From Prorocentrum cordatum (taxonomy: Eukaryota > Sar > Dinophyceae > Prorocentrales > Prorocentraceae), in assembly GCA_963575745.1 (NCBI GenBank), contig CAUYUJ010014759.1, positions 141,021 to 205,020 on the forward strand: DNA of 64,000 nucleotides, written 5' to 3'. Of this stretch, positions 17,886-27,466 are shown piece by piece. Position 1 is the stretch's first letter; every line of letters starts with the position of its first letter. The translations under genes and the position numbers were made by a program. The notes beneath the pieces were generated by a model that saw only the letters and a program-made list of their open reading frames with translations, had not been told where the DNA came from and searched no databases.

Positions 17886-19070
17886 ATGACGATAGGAGCT
17901 GACAAGCATGAGACTGTTCCCTCTTGGGATGGTGATGTGGGCAGTTTCGACTCCTACGTGATGAAGGTGAAGCTCTACGTGCGCGGCACCAAGAAGGGCG
18001 ATAATGGCCTCTGCCGACCCAGACTCATGGCGAAGCTCCAAGGGCGCGCGTGGCAGGGAGTACAGAAGTACGACAAGCTGGACACCCTGGGCGACCTCGA
18101 GGAGGACGCCACCGCCAAGTTACCGAAGGGAGTGGGCCAGCTGCTTCAGTATCTTCGGGGGAAGAGCGGCATCCTGGAGGCAGCGGACGCTGGCAAGTAT
18201 ATATGCGGACCTTCATGAAGGAGAAATGCTGGAAGAACCAGGCCAGCATGCGCGACTACCTGACGCAGTTCGAGGTCGAAGAGGACCGGATGCAGAAGGC
18301 GATCGAGGCAATCGTTACAGATTTCGATGAGAAGAAGCCCATCTTTCCGGAGCCGCTCCGAGCATGGTTTCTACTCGAGAATGCCGGCCTCCACGACCAC
18401 GAGCGTTCGCAACTGCTGGCTTCTGTGCAGGACAAGTACGGGTATCAGTCCATCCAGCAATCCTTCAGGATGCAGTTCGACAAGCACGAGCGCGACCGCA
18501 ACGACAGCCGTGGCGCTAGGCCACAGTGGCAACAGCGCAGCAGGAACTACGTGGCCGAGGGCGACGACGACTACTCCGAAGATGACGACGAGGATGACGA
18601 GGCGTACCAGCAGGTGGACCAGCACAGCGAGACCGCCACAGCGCTGGCGGCAGAGGACGACGAGTTCGCCAGCCATATCCAGGAGATCTACGATCAGGCG
18701 GGAGATGGCCCGGAGCTGAGAGATGAACTACTCGAGGGTGCCGTTTTTGCTGCTGCTCAACAAGGGCAGCGATCCTTCAGGCAGGCTCGCGAGCTGCTGC
18801 GCCAGAAGAAGACCGGACGGAAGTTCTTCGGAGGCCAGTGCGGGCAGAAGCGCCGGGGCGGAACAGGCGGACAGCCAGCCAAGGGGGCAGGCAAGGCGCC
18901 GACTTTGACCAGGAGCTCGCCCGGCACCTCGGGCCACCATCAGCAGAGGGACGAGTCGTGGAAGACGGACCCCCCAACACCATCTGCCTGAGGTGCGGCG
19001 GCCGCGGCCACACTGCTAAGAACTGCAAGGCTCCAGCGAAGAAGCAGGCTGGACAGAAGTACGAGCATCA
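17886..19070 (+). pseudogene. gag: Copia gag with CCHC zinc knuckle, frameshifted
   Basis: The ATG at 17886 opens a frame (MTIGADKHETVPSWDGDV…) typical of the start of dinoflagellate copia Gag, including the W-D-G motif and an LRGTKKGD-like YVRGTKKGD segment. The frame ends at 18218, but coding continues in the next frame from about 18190 (YMRTFMKEK…LTQFEVEEDRM…) to TGA at 18989-18991, and moves to a third frame from about 18835 that carries the knuckle CLRCGGRGHTAKNC (C-X2-C-X4-H-X4-C, 18985-19026). An acidic stretch (GDDDYSEDDDEDDE) lies near 18563-18603. At least two frameshifts prevent a full Gag. Gag would form the particle and bind RNA through the knuckle. Confidence 0.85.
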
Positions 19071-19084
19071 ATCGACATCAGCAT

Positions 19085-19240
19085 CCCGTGTGCGATCGAC
19101 AGCAGCTCGAGCGCGATCGACAGCATCACGAACATCGCGATTCAGATCAACAGCAGCTCGATCGCGATCGACAGCATCGCGAACATCACGATTGAGATCG
19201 ACTGCAACTCGAGCGCGATCGACAGCATCACGAATACGAT
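19085..19240 (+). repeat. 51-bp in-frame tandem repeat within gag-pol
   Basis: GCGATCGACAGCATC starts at 19113, 19164 and 19215, an exact 51-base (17-codon) period. In the local frame it encodes RSTASRTSR-like Arg/Ser repeats. The period keeps frame, so the expansion may have occurred while the frame was still read. Confidence 0.85.
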
Positions 19241-19398
19241 CGAGAGCAACCCGAAGGCGACCGACTCGGAGGCCCCGGAGATTCTTGAGGCTTCGGAAGC
19301 GTTCGTCAAGGATTGGGTGTAGAAGGTCTTGGAGGGCCCCGAGTATCCAGATAAGCAAGCTCAAGATTATTCGGCCAAGGGTTTCTAGAAGAGAGTCT

Positions 19399-19900
19399 CA
19401 CATGGTGTTCGTGGTTTTCGAGCAGTGTGTGTTTATGGTATCCCAGCTCTCGGGGACTTTCAAGGGTATCCAGGGCTCTTGGGCGACGTCTTCAATGATA
19501 GGCTTAGAGGCCGCGGAGATTTGGCAGGGTATTATGATGAAAGTCGCAGGCGTAAATCGCATGAAGATCGTCCCAGGACCCCTGATTGAGTTCACTTTCG
19601 GGAATATCCAGAAGGCAAAGTCCCTAGATCACGCGAGTATCCCAGGAAATGTTGACGGCCAGGAGTGCGATTTTCCAGTTTCAGTTGTGGAAGTGGAGGC
19701 ACCGCTCTTGATAGGCATGGATTTTCTGAAGCATGTCGGAGTGATTGTGGATTTCGAGCTTGGGGCGATCAGGTCTAGGACGTTAGGCAGCAGGACACGC
19801 CAACTTGAGAGATCCATGTGCGGGCATCTTCTGATAGATTTCGGGCCAGAAGCTGAATGGGGAGAAGTTATCACACATCAGTTTTTGCTGGCGGAAGCTT
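19399..19900 (+). pseudogene. pr: Copia aspartic protease region, active site lost
   Basis: The frame around 19485-19790 aligns by motif with copia-type retropepsins: …ATSSMIGLEAAE… follows where D-T/S-G should be, and …APLLIGMDFLKHVGVIVDFE… is the typical C-terminal half (19698-19762). The expected D-[ST]-G catalytic triplet is missing: the sequence runs GIQGSWATSSMIG, as though a few codons were deleted. The enzyme would process the polyprotein as a dimer; this copy cannot. The frame is otherwise open from about 18838 to 19971. Confidence 0.7.
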
Positions 19901-19924
19901 CCGCATTCTCTCTGGCTCAAGACG

Positions 19925-21099
19925 GTGATCGAGCTGCGACTTTCGCGACAGAACAGCTTCCGATTCCATGACAGCCAGCGGATGAGATCATCATGCGGTG
20001 GCAGAAGGTGGCGTGGCTTATCGCCGCCCTCGGAGGCCTTCGCTACTTCGACGGCCTTGACGAGCACAAGGTGCGGCTGCTGCGGAGTTCCAGGGGCTGC
20101 GACGGCAGGGTGTTCCTGCGCGGGCGGCAGCAGCCGCCAGTGTCAGGGGCGACTTCCATGCGGCCAGCCGCCGCTGATCAAGCCGTTCAGCGCCGAGAAG
20201 GAGGGGCAGGGGACCGCCGCTGGCGACATCGAGAGGCAGTGCGACAGCATCAAGTGCGCGTGCTGCGCAGCGCCTGGGGGGCGCAGAGCAGGCTGCAGCT
20301 GCATAGGCGGGCGCAGCCACGCGTGTCAGAGGATCCGCGCAGAGACGTCGAGTTCTGGGCCAGCGTCTTCGGGCTTAGGGGCCAAGAAGGAGGATCCGAC
20401 GACGGCGAGTCCGAGACCGCCACCGCCTCGCACAGCAACTTCGAGCTCACCTTCGCCGCCGAGGGCGGTATACCATGCGCCGAGACCGAAGACCTGTCAG
20501 ACAGCGTGGAAGGCACCACCTCCGAAGAAGGCGACGGTGCAGGAGGAAGAGCTGGAGATAGTCTCGGAGGCGATCGACCTGGACATGGTGATGCAGACCA
20601 ACATGCAGTGCCCGGCCTGGGGCCAGGCGAAGGAGACCCTGACCGAGCACGTGGAGAAGATGAAGCAGGAGATCGAGGACACCCCGGTGCCGGAGGACAG
20701 CGGCTGGAACTTCTCGACGAGATCCACCGCGTGGACAACTGGCTGAGGCTGACCAACCTGATCTTGGACGCGGAAGCCAAGAGGCTCCGAAGGAGGACGA
20801 TCCGTGCAGCCATGCGGCTGGGCAGGTGAAGACGCTCAACACCGCGCAGATCTACGTGCTCAGCCATGAGATCGCGGAGTTTGAGGCGGCAGCGGCCAAG
20901 GGCGCTCAAGAACTACTTCGATTTGGGCAGCTGGACTTGCTGGAGGTCTGCGCTCCTCCAGACTCCGAGCTCGGCATGGAGGTCGAGAAGCTCGGCGGCG
21001 CCGTCATCGGGTTCGGGAAGCACAGCGAGTGCGATATGACGACCAACGCGGGCTACCGAAGGGCCTCGGAGACGCTGGCGCTGGAGAGCCCGAGAAGGG
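19925..21099 (+). pseudogene. Copia polyprotein spacer with twin Cys-rich motifs
   Basis: Two copies of a Cys-rich motif lie in the same frame: CGCCGVPGAATAGCSCAGG (about 20072-20128) and CACCAAPGGRRAGCSCIGG (about 20252-20308), each followed by a CQ pair. After them come a Pro/Ser-rich linker and an acidic helix (EEELEIVSEAIDLDMVMQTN). The frame then shifts twice, around 20715 and 20827, into …LLEVCAPPDSELGMEVEKLG… and …ECDMTTNAGYRRASETLALE… (20935-21090). The last segment is the start of the domain interrupted by the insertion at 21103. From family knowledge it resembles a methyltransferase-like module in dinoflagellate copia polyproteins, but this is inference. Confidence 0.5.
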
Positions 21100-21102
21100 T
21101 AG

Positions 21103-22123
21103 TTTTTCCCGGAAAGGGCAAGAGCCCAGGGTTCTCTTTGTACTAGGTAAACCTGTCCCCCGGTGCCTGCTTGAAGGAGGCCGGCGAATTTTTTCCCTGA
21201 TAAATAACGAGCCGGCGAATTGCCGGCGAATTTTTTCCCTGGTAAATAACGAGCCGGCGAATTGCCGGCGAATTTTTTCCATGATAAATAACGAGCCGGC
21301 GAATTAAAATTTGAGGATGTCTTGAGCGAAACGCTTGTTTTTGAAATCCCGACCTCACCACACCCCAGCACGACCACACCCCAGCACGACCTCACCACAG
21401 CACGACCACACCCCAGCACGACCACGCCCCAGCACGACCGCGCCCCAGCACGACCACGCCCCAGCACGACCCTACCCCAGCAAGACCACACCCCAGCACG
21501 ACCACACCCCAGCACGACCTCACCACAGCACGACCACACCCCAGTACGACCACGCCCCAGCACGACCACGCCCCAGCACGACCACCCCCCAGCACGACCA
21601 CACCCCAGCACGACCACACCCCAGCACGACCACACCCCAGCACGACCACACCCTAGCAAGACCACACCCCAGCACGACCACACCCCAGCACGACCTCACC
21701 ACAGCACGACCACACCCCAGCACGACCACGCCCCAGCACGACCACGCCCCAGCACGACCACGCCCCAGCACAACCACCCCCCAGCACGACCACCCCCCCA
21801 GCACGACCACACCCCAGCACGACCACCCCCCAGCACGACCACACCTCAGCACGACCACTCCCCAGCACGACCACACCGCCTTGGTTGAGTGGTTGCCTGT
21901 CGTCGTGGAATGTTTCGTGGGGTGTCTCGTGGAATGTTTCGCGGGGTGTCTCCTGGAATGTTTCGTGAGGTGTCTCGCGGAATGTTTCGTGAGGTGTCTC
22001 GTGGGATGTTTCGTGAGGTGTCTCGTGGGATGTTTCGTGAGGTGTTGCCCCGTTGGGTATCGTGAAAACGTGCCCATGCTCCACATGTCTATATCCCTTT
22101 CCGGGTTCGTGGGTCCATCATGT
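21103..22123 (+). mobile_element. Composite repeat inserted in the copia body
   Basis: Complete single-headed copy: head (21108), 42-bp modules, one hairpin motif (21315-21334), 16-bp array (21351-21884), 24-bp array (21906-22045), tail to about 22123. Left flank GAAGGGTAG, right flank TTTGACCACC. It splits the polyprotein between …ETLALESPRR and the downstream module with EQP, so it arrived after the retrotransposon. Confidence 0.75.
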
Positions 22124-22125
22124 TT

Positions 22126-23280
22126 TGACCACCCGGTACGGCCAGGTCGATCATCCAGAACGCCAACCAGAGGACAGAAGATCAACGACTACGTCTGGAG
22201 GCGAAACGCAGGAATAACGACAAGGTCAACCGGGCTTACGTGCTATTTGCCTTTCAAGCACTACATCAAGGAGCTGAAGTTGACTTCGAGCAGCCGCTGA
22301 AGTTCGGGACCTGGTCATTGCCTTACCTCAAGCGCCTTCTGGAGCAGCTGTTCACTGTGCGAGTGGGCGGGTGTGCTGATGGGTTGAGATATCCGAAGAC
22401 AGGCGAGCTGATCAATAAGGAGTGGCTGATAGCGACGTCCGACCAGCACCTAGACGCGACGATCGGCAGGACGTGCTCAAATCAGCGAGGCAGCCCGCGC
22501 AAGCACAAGCACGAGGAGATTCAGGGCAAGGTTACCGAGTTCACCGCAGCCTACCCGACGGCGATGTGCAAGAAGTGGGCCAAATCTATCATCAGACGTG
22601 TAGAGTGGTCTACTTGGTGCGCGTGGGCCGGAGGCTACAAAGAGACGGAGTTCAGCGAGGCCGTGTGCGTCACCGAGCGGCGCCTGGTCGGGAAGCAGCC
22701 GCTACCCAAGGCGCAGAGGCTGGGGATGGAGAAAGGAGGCCGAGCTCGACATCGACCCCAAGGGCGAGTTCGAGTGCTGGGAGCGCGAGGACGAGAACGT
22801 CAAGACCTACATGGGTACCGACACCGAGGGCCCGGACTGGCTCTCTGTGGTGCGGAGGCTTACCTGGGACCTCGACACCGACATCCTCATTGGCGACGAG
22901 CTGTGCGAGAGCATTCTGACCGACGAAGAGATATGCGCCCCGCTGCTGGAAGGCGCGAGCCATGCGAGGACGCGCTTATCCTACGAGCGACCTGGGGATC
23001 AACAAGAGCACCCTGCAGCACCGCAGCAGCAGGAGGCACCTCAGGAAGAACAACGACCTGATCTAGTACAAGGCCCAGCTGAAGATCAGGTACCATCACC
23101 ACCTCCACCTTGCGAGCCACACGAGGATGGAGTGGGCGTCGGTAAAGATAACGGATGTCTGCGAAGACCGCGTGTCAGGCTCGGGCATCGCAGCAATAAG
23201 ACCCTCATCGACGTGCTCAAGCGGGCTGGTGCTCAAAGCCTTATCTTGGCGAGGCTTGCGAACGTCACGAGAACAAGCCG
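22126..23280 (+). pseudogene. Copia EQP module and pre-integrase region
   Basis: The first segment, in one frame to about 22740, reads NDKVNRAYVLFAFQALHQGA, then EVDFEQPLKFGTW, CADGLRYPKTGEL and the Cys/His-type …TCSNQRGSPRKHKHEEI…. This is a string of motifs typical of the region before integrase in dinoflagellate copias. A frameshift leads to LDIDPKGEFECWERED… and …DTEGPDWLSVVRRLTWDLD… (22748-22950). The segment LGHRSNKTLIDVLKRAGAQS (about 23180-23240) matches a GAG-pre-integrase (H-x-LGH) helix; the Cys half of the zinc site is not visible in frame. Confidence 0.6.
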
Positions 23281-23838
23281 ATGGAGTCGGTGGTCGCGCC
23301 GTGCAGCCCGGCCACGCCTGGTAAGGCGATCGAGACGGACGGCTTCTTCTGGGCAGATCCTCGCGACACGCGGACCTGGACGGGGGCGTGCATCGTCGAT
23401 GCAGGTGCTCGACCCAGCGGCGGGAAGCTTGACCTCAAGGGCCGACTCATGAGATCGGGCGAGGAGTTTCGCGAGACGCTGCAGCAGACGTGGATGCAGT
23501 ACTATGGTCGACCTGCTTTACTACGCCTAGACGTGAAGGCTGCCACGTCGAGAAGAGAGTCAAAGAGTTGCTTTCGTCGCGCGGCATTATGGTAGACGTC
23601 GCCGCCCGGCAGGCTCACGACCAGCTTGCGCTGAACGACAGACATCGGCATCCTGAAGGACACCGTGACCAAGATCGCGGAGGACTCCGACGCCAAGGTT
23701 ACCGCGGATGAGATTTTCTGGGAGGCCATCGCCGCCATCAACGATCTCGGCAGGTACAAGGGCCACATCCCATGCTAGATGATGCTGGGCAGGGCGCCAG
23801 AACCGATCGTGGGAGACGTGTTCGGAGAATAGCATAAC
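23281..23838 (+). pseudogene. int: Copia integrase catalytic core
   Basis: …KAIETDGFFWADP… (first acidic residue, about 23325-23355), then …LQQTWMQYYGRPALLRLD… (second Asp about 23528). Near 23632 a GAACGACAG (Glu-Arg-Gln) is followed at once by a frame change into DIGILKDTVTKIAEDSDAKV…IFWEAIAAINDLGR. The third catalytic Glu may therefore survive, but the frame breaks beside it. TAG codons at 23776-23778 and 23830-23832 lie in the frame that continues into RT. The enzyme would insert the cDNA. DDE motif assignments are by family pattern. Confidence 0.75.
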
Positions 23839-25623
23839 TTGCCGATGCTCAGCAATACCTACGACGCCGACGACGAGGAGTACATCAATAATCAGAAGGT
23901 GCGGCTCGAGGCGAGACGGGCTTTCCTCGAGGTTACTTCCAGACGACGTCTTGCGCTACTGGAGCTTCGCACGGCCAGGGAGAAACACTGGACTACAGGG
24001 CAGCTCTGCTACTGGTGGTCCCAGGAGGCCATGGGCAACGTCGAGATGCCCGGTGGAGTTTGGGTAGGCCCGGCGACGGTTATCGCCCGAGAGCCCGGCC
24101 CAGGCGGCAATCCAGGGTCAGTCGACTGGATAGAGCACCGTGGCCGACTTCTGCAAGCAGGGCGCGGATACCTCCGACAAGCTACGGAGACGGAGATAGA
24201 GATCCACAAATTTCTTCATGGAGAGGCAGGTCCTCTCAACATCACCGCTGCCATGCTGAAGGTCAAGAGCAGCGAGTTCGAGGATATGATCGGACAGCGC
24301 CTTCCAGATCTCGACGATGAAGATGACGCTTGGGTTATGGAGCCGGAGGATCCCTTTGCGCAGAAGGCGGGAGGTGGGCAGCCAGCTGCGGCCGAGACCC
24401 AGGCACCCACGGCGCATGCGCCATCGGAGCCTGCAGGGGCAGCCGAGACCAAGGAAGAGGAGACGAAGTCCGAGGGCAAGAAGTCGGAGAAGGACGAGGA
24501 GGAGGGCGACCTTTCGTCTGTGGACCTGGAAGCGCCAGAACCACCAGGCCAACTACCTGGCGATCTACCTGTACCTGGAGTTCGGCGACCCCAAGAAGCG
24601 GAAGAAGGTGCTGCGGCCAAGAAGTCGCGGCAGACTACGAGAACCGGAGCTAAGCGCGGGAGAGAGCTGGGCGAGTTCGGCAAGCGCGCGACGAACGACC
24701 CCAACTCAGTTCAGAAGACCAGCGAGGGCCAGGACGTCACCACCGAACGCCAGGAGGCCGTCTACGTGTCTATCGCGGTTCCCTCCCGGGATGCACTCAA
24801 CCGCTTCTTGAAGGATCCCGGGCGGTATGTGGCGACGCAGGCCAGGCGACAGCGCATTGAGGTCATTTACAAGAAGCTGGGCGACATGGACAAGGCGAAA
24901 TTCGACGTGGCTTTGAAGAAAGAAGTTGATCAATTTCTATTCGCTCAGGCGTGCGGAGGCGTACTCAGGATTCAGCTGCCGGACGTCGACCCGATGGGGA
25001 TGTGCTGGATACTCACTTAGGCGGAAGGAGGCAAGAAGGCCAAGGCCAGACTGGTACTCATCGGCTACGCCGACAAGGACTTAGAGACGCTCAAGACTGA
25101 ATCGCCAACGCCCTCGAGGCGAGCGCGCCAGATGCTATGCCAGCAGGCGGCCAACATGAAGTGGACGACGTGGCTTGCAGATGCTTCGTCAGTTTCTCTT
25201 CAAGAGGAAGCTGCAGCGGAGGAGCGCGAGTTATATGCACTACCAGTACCTCAGCTACGAGAAGCACTTCAGCTCAACGATGATGACGTCGTGCAGATTC
25301 TGAAGGCCTGCTATGGACTTACGAATGCACCGAGGCGGTGGTACGAGAAGGTCAAGAAGGATTTGGAGAGAAGAGGTTGGTATGCATGCAAGCTCGAGCC
25401 GTGTCTCTTCACCAAGCTGGACTCAGACAACGAGGTGATCGGGCTCATTCTGGCGCACGTGGGCGACTTCCAGATTGCGGGTGACCCTACCAACGTGGAG
25501 TTCCAGAGGGGAACGAGCATCTCAAGGCGCTATATCGATGGGCCATGTAGAAGTCAGATGAAGGCGGCTATTCAGTTTGTGGAGTTGAAGTCTCAAGCAA
25601 TCCAGATGCAGGGTTTAGGCTAA
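23839..25623 (+). pseudogene. pol: Copia integrase C-terminus and reverse transcriptase, one TAG
   Basis: A single frame of 594 codons broken only by TAG at 25018-25020. Residues ~1-130: integrase C-terminal part with VWVGPATVIAREP and WIEHRGRLLQAGRGYLRQAT, an SH3-like segment. Residues ~150-310: acidic, Lys- and Pro-rich linker. From ~350: RVT_2-type RT (KEVDQFLFAQACGGV, then the TAG where an aromatic residue is usual, KAKARLVLIGYADKDLETLK, SPTPSRRARQM, LADASSVSLQ with the first Asp at 25180, LKACYGLTNAPRRWYEKV, EPCLFTKLD). The catalytic x-V-D-D box reads HVGDF (25456-25470): the first Asp is Gly, so the polymerase would be inactive even if read through. TTG at 23839 is not a meaningful start. 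Confidence 0.85.
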
Positions 25624-26440
25624 GTCAAGAAAAGTACGCCAAGACCATGCAGTCGGCCAACGTCAAGCGAGGCCGCACATCGAGCCCGGACGACAAGCTG
25701 ACGGCCGGAGAAGTTACCGTATGCAGAGCCATCTTTGGACAAGCTCAGTGGCTTTCTCCACAGACGATGCCGCTCATCGCAGTTCACGTCTCGATGCTGC
25801 ATGCAGTGGTCAACAGCGCGACGGTCAAGGACCTCGGCAGGATCAACCAGCTAGTCAAGACGATTCACGAGTTTGCGAGTACTGGAGTTACCATGCATCC
25901 CTACAAGCAGATGGCTTGCGTTTGTTGGATCGTGGTGTTTGAGGGCAGATGGGAGCAGTCAAGGAGGCTGCGTGATTTGCGCGACCGAGGTTGAGGCGCT
26001 CAGCGGCAAGAAGCAGTAGTTCACAGTATTCACAGGGACTTCCAAGAAGCTGACACGCAAGGGCCGTTCATCATTGGGTGCAGAGATCCAAGCAGCTAGC
26101 GAGGCCGCGGAGGAGCTGGAGTACACGCAGCTGGCTTGGATGGAGATGCTGAGCGCGAGGGTGCAGCTCAAAGGCGACAAGCGCTGCCGGATGATCAAGC
26201 AGGGACCTGAGAGCGTGCTGGTGATCGACTGCAAGAGCCTCTGCGACGCAGTTACGGGTTCGGAGAATTCAGCGCTGGGTCTCAGCGACAAGCGCGCCGC
26301 CATCGAGTGCATGGCGTTCAAGCAAGGAGTTCAAGAGTGCGGTTCCGAACTTAGATGGTTCATTCTCATGCGCAGGTGTCCGACGGATGCGCGAAGATCA
26401 AGTGCGAGGCGCAGAAGCTGCTAGACGTTTTCATGTGCAG
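25624..26440 (+). pseudogene. rnh: Copia RT end and RNase H
   Basis: After a frameshift near 25610 the frame resumes as KYAKTMQSANVKRGR…FGQAQWLSPQTMPLIAVHVS…VKDLGRINQLVK (25630-25870), the usual RT-RNase H connection. The RNase H segment is at 26066-26390: GAEIQAASEAAEELEYTQLAW (the Glu motif) and SVLVIDCKSLCDAV (an Asp motif), then SALGLSDKRAAIECMAF. The first Asp motif (T-D-A-like, expected near 25930) is lost among frameshifts at 25940-26060. RNase H would degrade the RNA strand during cDNA synthesis. Confidence 0.8.
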
Positions 26441-26879
26441 GAGCTACTGGACGCTGACTCATGACTCATGACTCAGAGTTCGAGTCAGCGAGGAAGCGAG
26501 GGCTCAGAGGGCTCGACATTCTCGCCGAGAAGCCGCCACTCGCCGAGGAACCACGAGATCAAGCTGAGGTTTGAGTCAGCCATGTGGTTTCTATTCATGT
26601 CGCTCGCTTTCGCGAGGTTTGTTGCATTCTTTTCGCAGGAGTTAGCTCGCCAGCCGAGTTTCACTCGATGCTGTGTGTTATCTTTCAGCCCGCTTCGCGG
26701 TGATTTTGTTTCGCATGTTATCTTTCAGCCCGCTTCGAGGGGATTTTGTTTTATATAATGTCTGATCGCTAACGCGAGATGTGGTTTGATATCTGCTCGC
26801 TTCGCGAGGTTTCATGCGAGAGTAGCGCCGCTACTAGGTTTGAATTTCGGAGGGATCAAGAGGCAAGAGATTTTCCCCC
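26441..26879 (+). other. 3' untranslated region of the copia element with purine tract
   Basis: After the polyprotein remnant (…FESARKRGLRGLDILAEKPP…, a common C-terminus in this group) there is non-coding sequence. It includes a 40-bp tandem pair TGTTATCTTTCAGCCCGCTT (26676, 26716) and a purine-rich stretch, GGAGGGATCAAGAGGCAAGA (26849-26868), close to the 3' LTR, a candidate polypurine tract. Confidence 0.55.
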
Positions 26880-27146
26880 TGTGTGACTTATGTGTGTGTT
26901 GCCTCTCTGATCTCCGTTGCGCCCTCCGCCGTTCCGGCTCGAGGGCGCCCTCGAGTCCCAGCTAGGCTGCTGGGCGCGGCCGATAGGCCACGCGCTCACT
27001 CAGTGAGTGAAGGATTTCAGCCCACCAGGGGCTAGTGAGATATCTTGAGAGATTGTTGTGTCGCTGGCGCGAGCTGTGGAGGAACGAGATGATCAAGATA
27101 ACCATCTGCGAGAAGATCATCAGCAGGCTCCCGCCAGTGCCGTCGA
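26880..27146 (+). repeat. 3' LTR
   Basis: Starts TGTGTGACTTATGTGTGTGT and aligns to the 5' LTR. Examples of differences are GGCTGCCGGG / GGCTGCTGGG and ATCTTGCGAG / ATCTTGAGAG. It ends where the G-rich block begins. Confidence 0.9.
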
Positions 27147-27149
27147 TAG

Positions 27150-27465
27150 AGCCCCCCCCCGTTCCCCCCCACCCCCCTTCGAGAGCCCCTGTCAAGGAGG
27201 TTTTGGGGGTCAGGGGGGTTTGGTGGGTCCCCCCCCAAAGCCTTTCCTCAGGGGAGGGTAGTTGGGGGATGGGGGGGGGGGGTCGTGGGTTTCCCTTCCC
27301 AGAACACCCCTCAGGGTGGGGCTTTGGGGAATTTGGGTGGGGTTGGTGGGTAATCCTCCTTGGGCCCCCCCTCAGGAGGATTCCTGGGTGAGTTGAGGGG
27401 GGGGGAGCTCCCTGATGGGGGGCTTTGGAGGAGGTCGGTGGGTTTCCTCCCGACCCCCACTTTCA
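27150..27465 (+). repeat. G-rich degenerate ~60-bp minisatellite
   Basis: Repeats of GGTTTTGGGG…GGTGGGTTTCCCCCC…ACCCCTCAGGG spaced about 55-65 bases. Runs of four or more G recur on one strand, so it is prone to G-quadruplex formation. The same motif occurs at 30443-30545, 32690-32870 and 35385-35430. Confidence 0.7.
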
Positions 27466-27466
27466 G

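Larger units (their letters stand above)
17576..27146 (+). mobile_element. Decayed Ty1/copia-type LTR retrotransposon, 9.6 kb
   Basis: Two ~267-bp LTRs bound, in order: gag with a zinc knuckle, protease, a Cys-rich/linker region, a module with an EQP motif, pre-integrase and integrase, RT and RNase H. Integrase before RT is the copia (Pseudoviridae) order. The LTRs differ at roughly 15-20 positions, and the body has many frameshifts and TAG codons, so the insertion is old and cannot be autonomous. A 1.0-kb composite repeat is inserted at 21103-22123. The part from 18728 is present again after the assembly gap. Confidence 0.9.
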
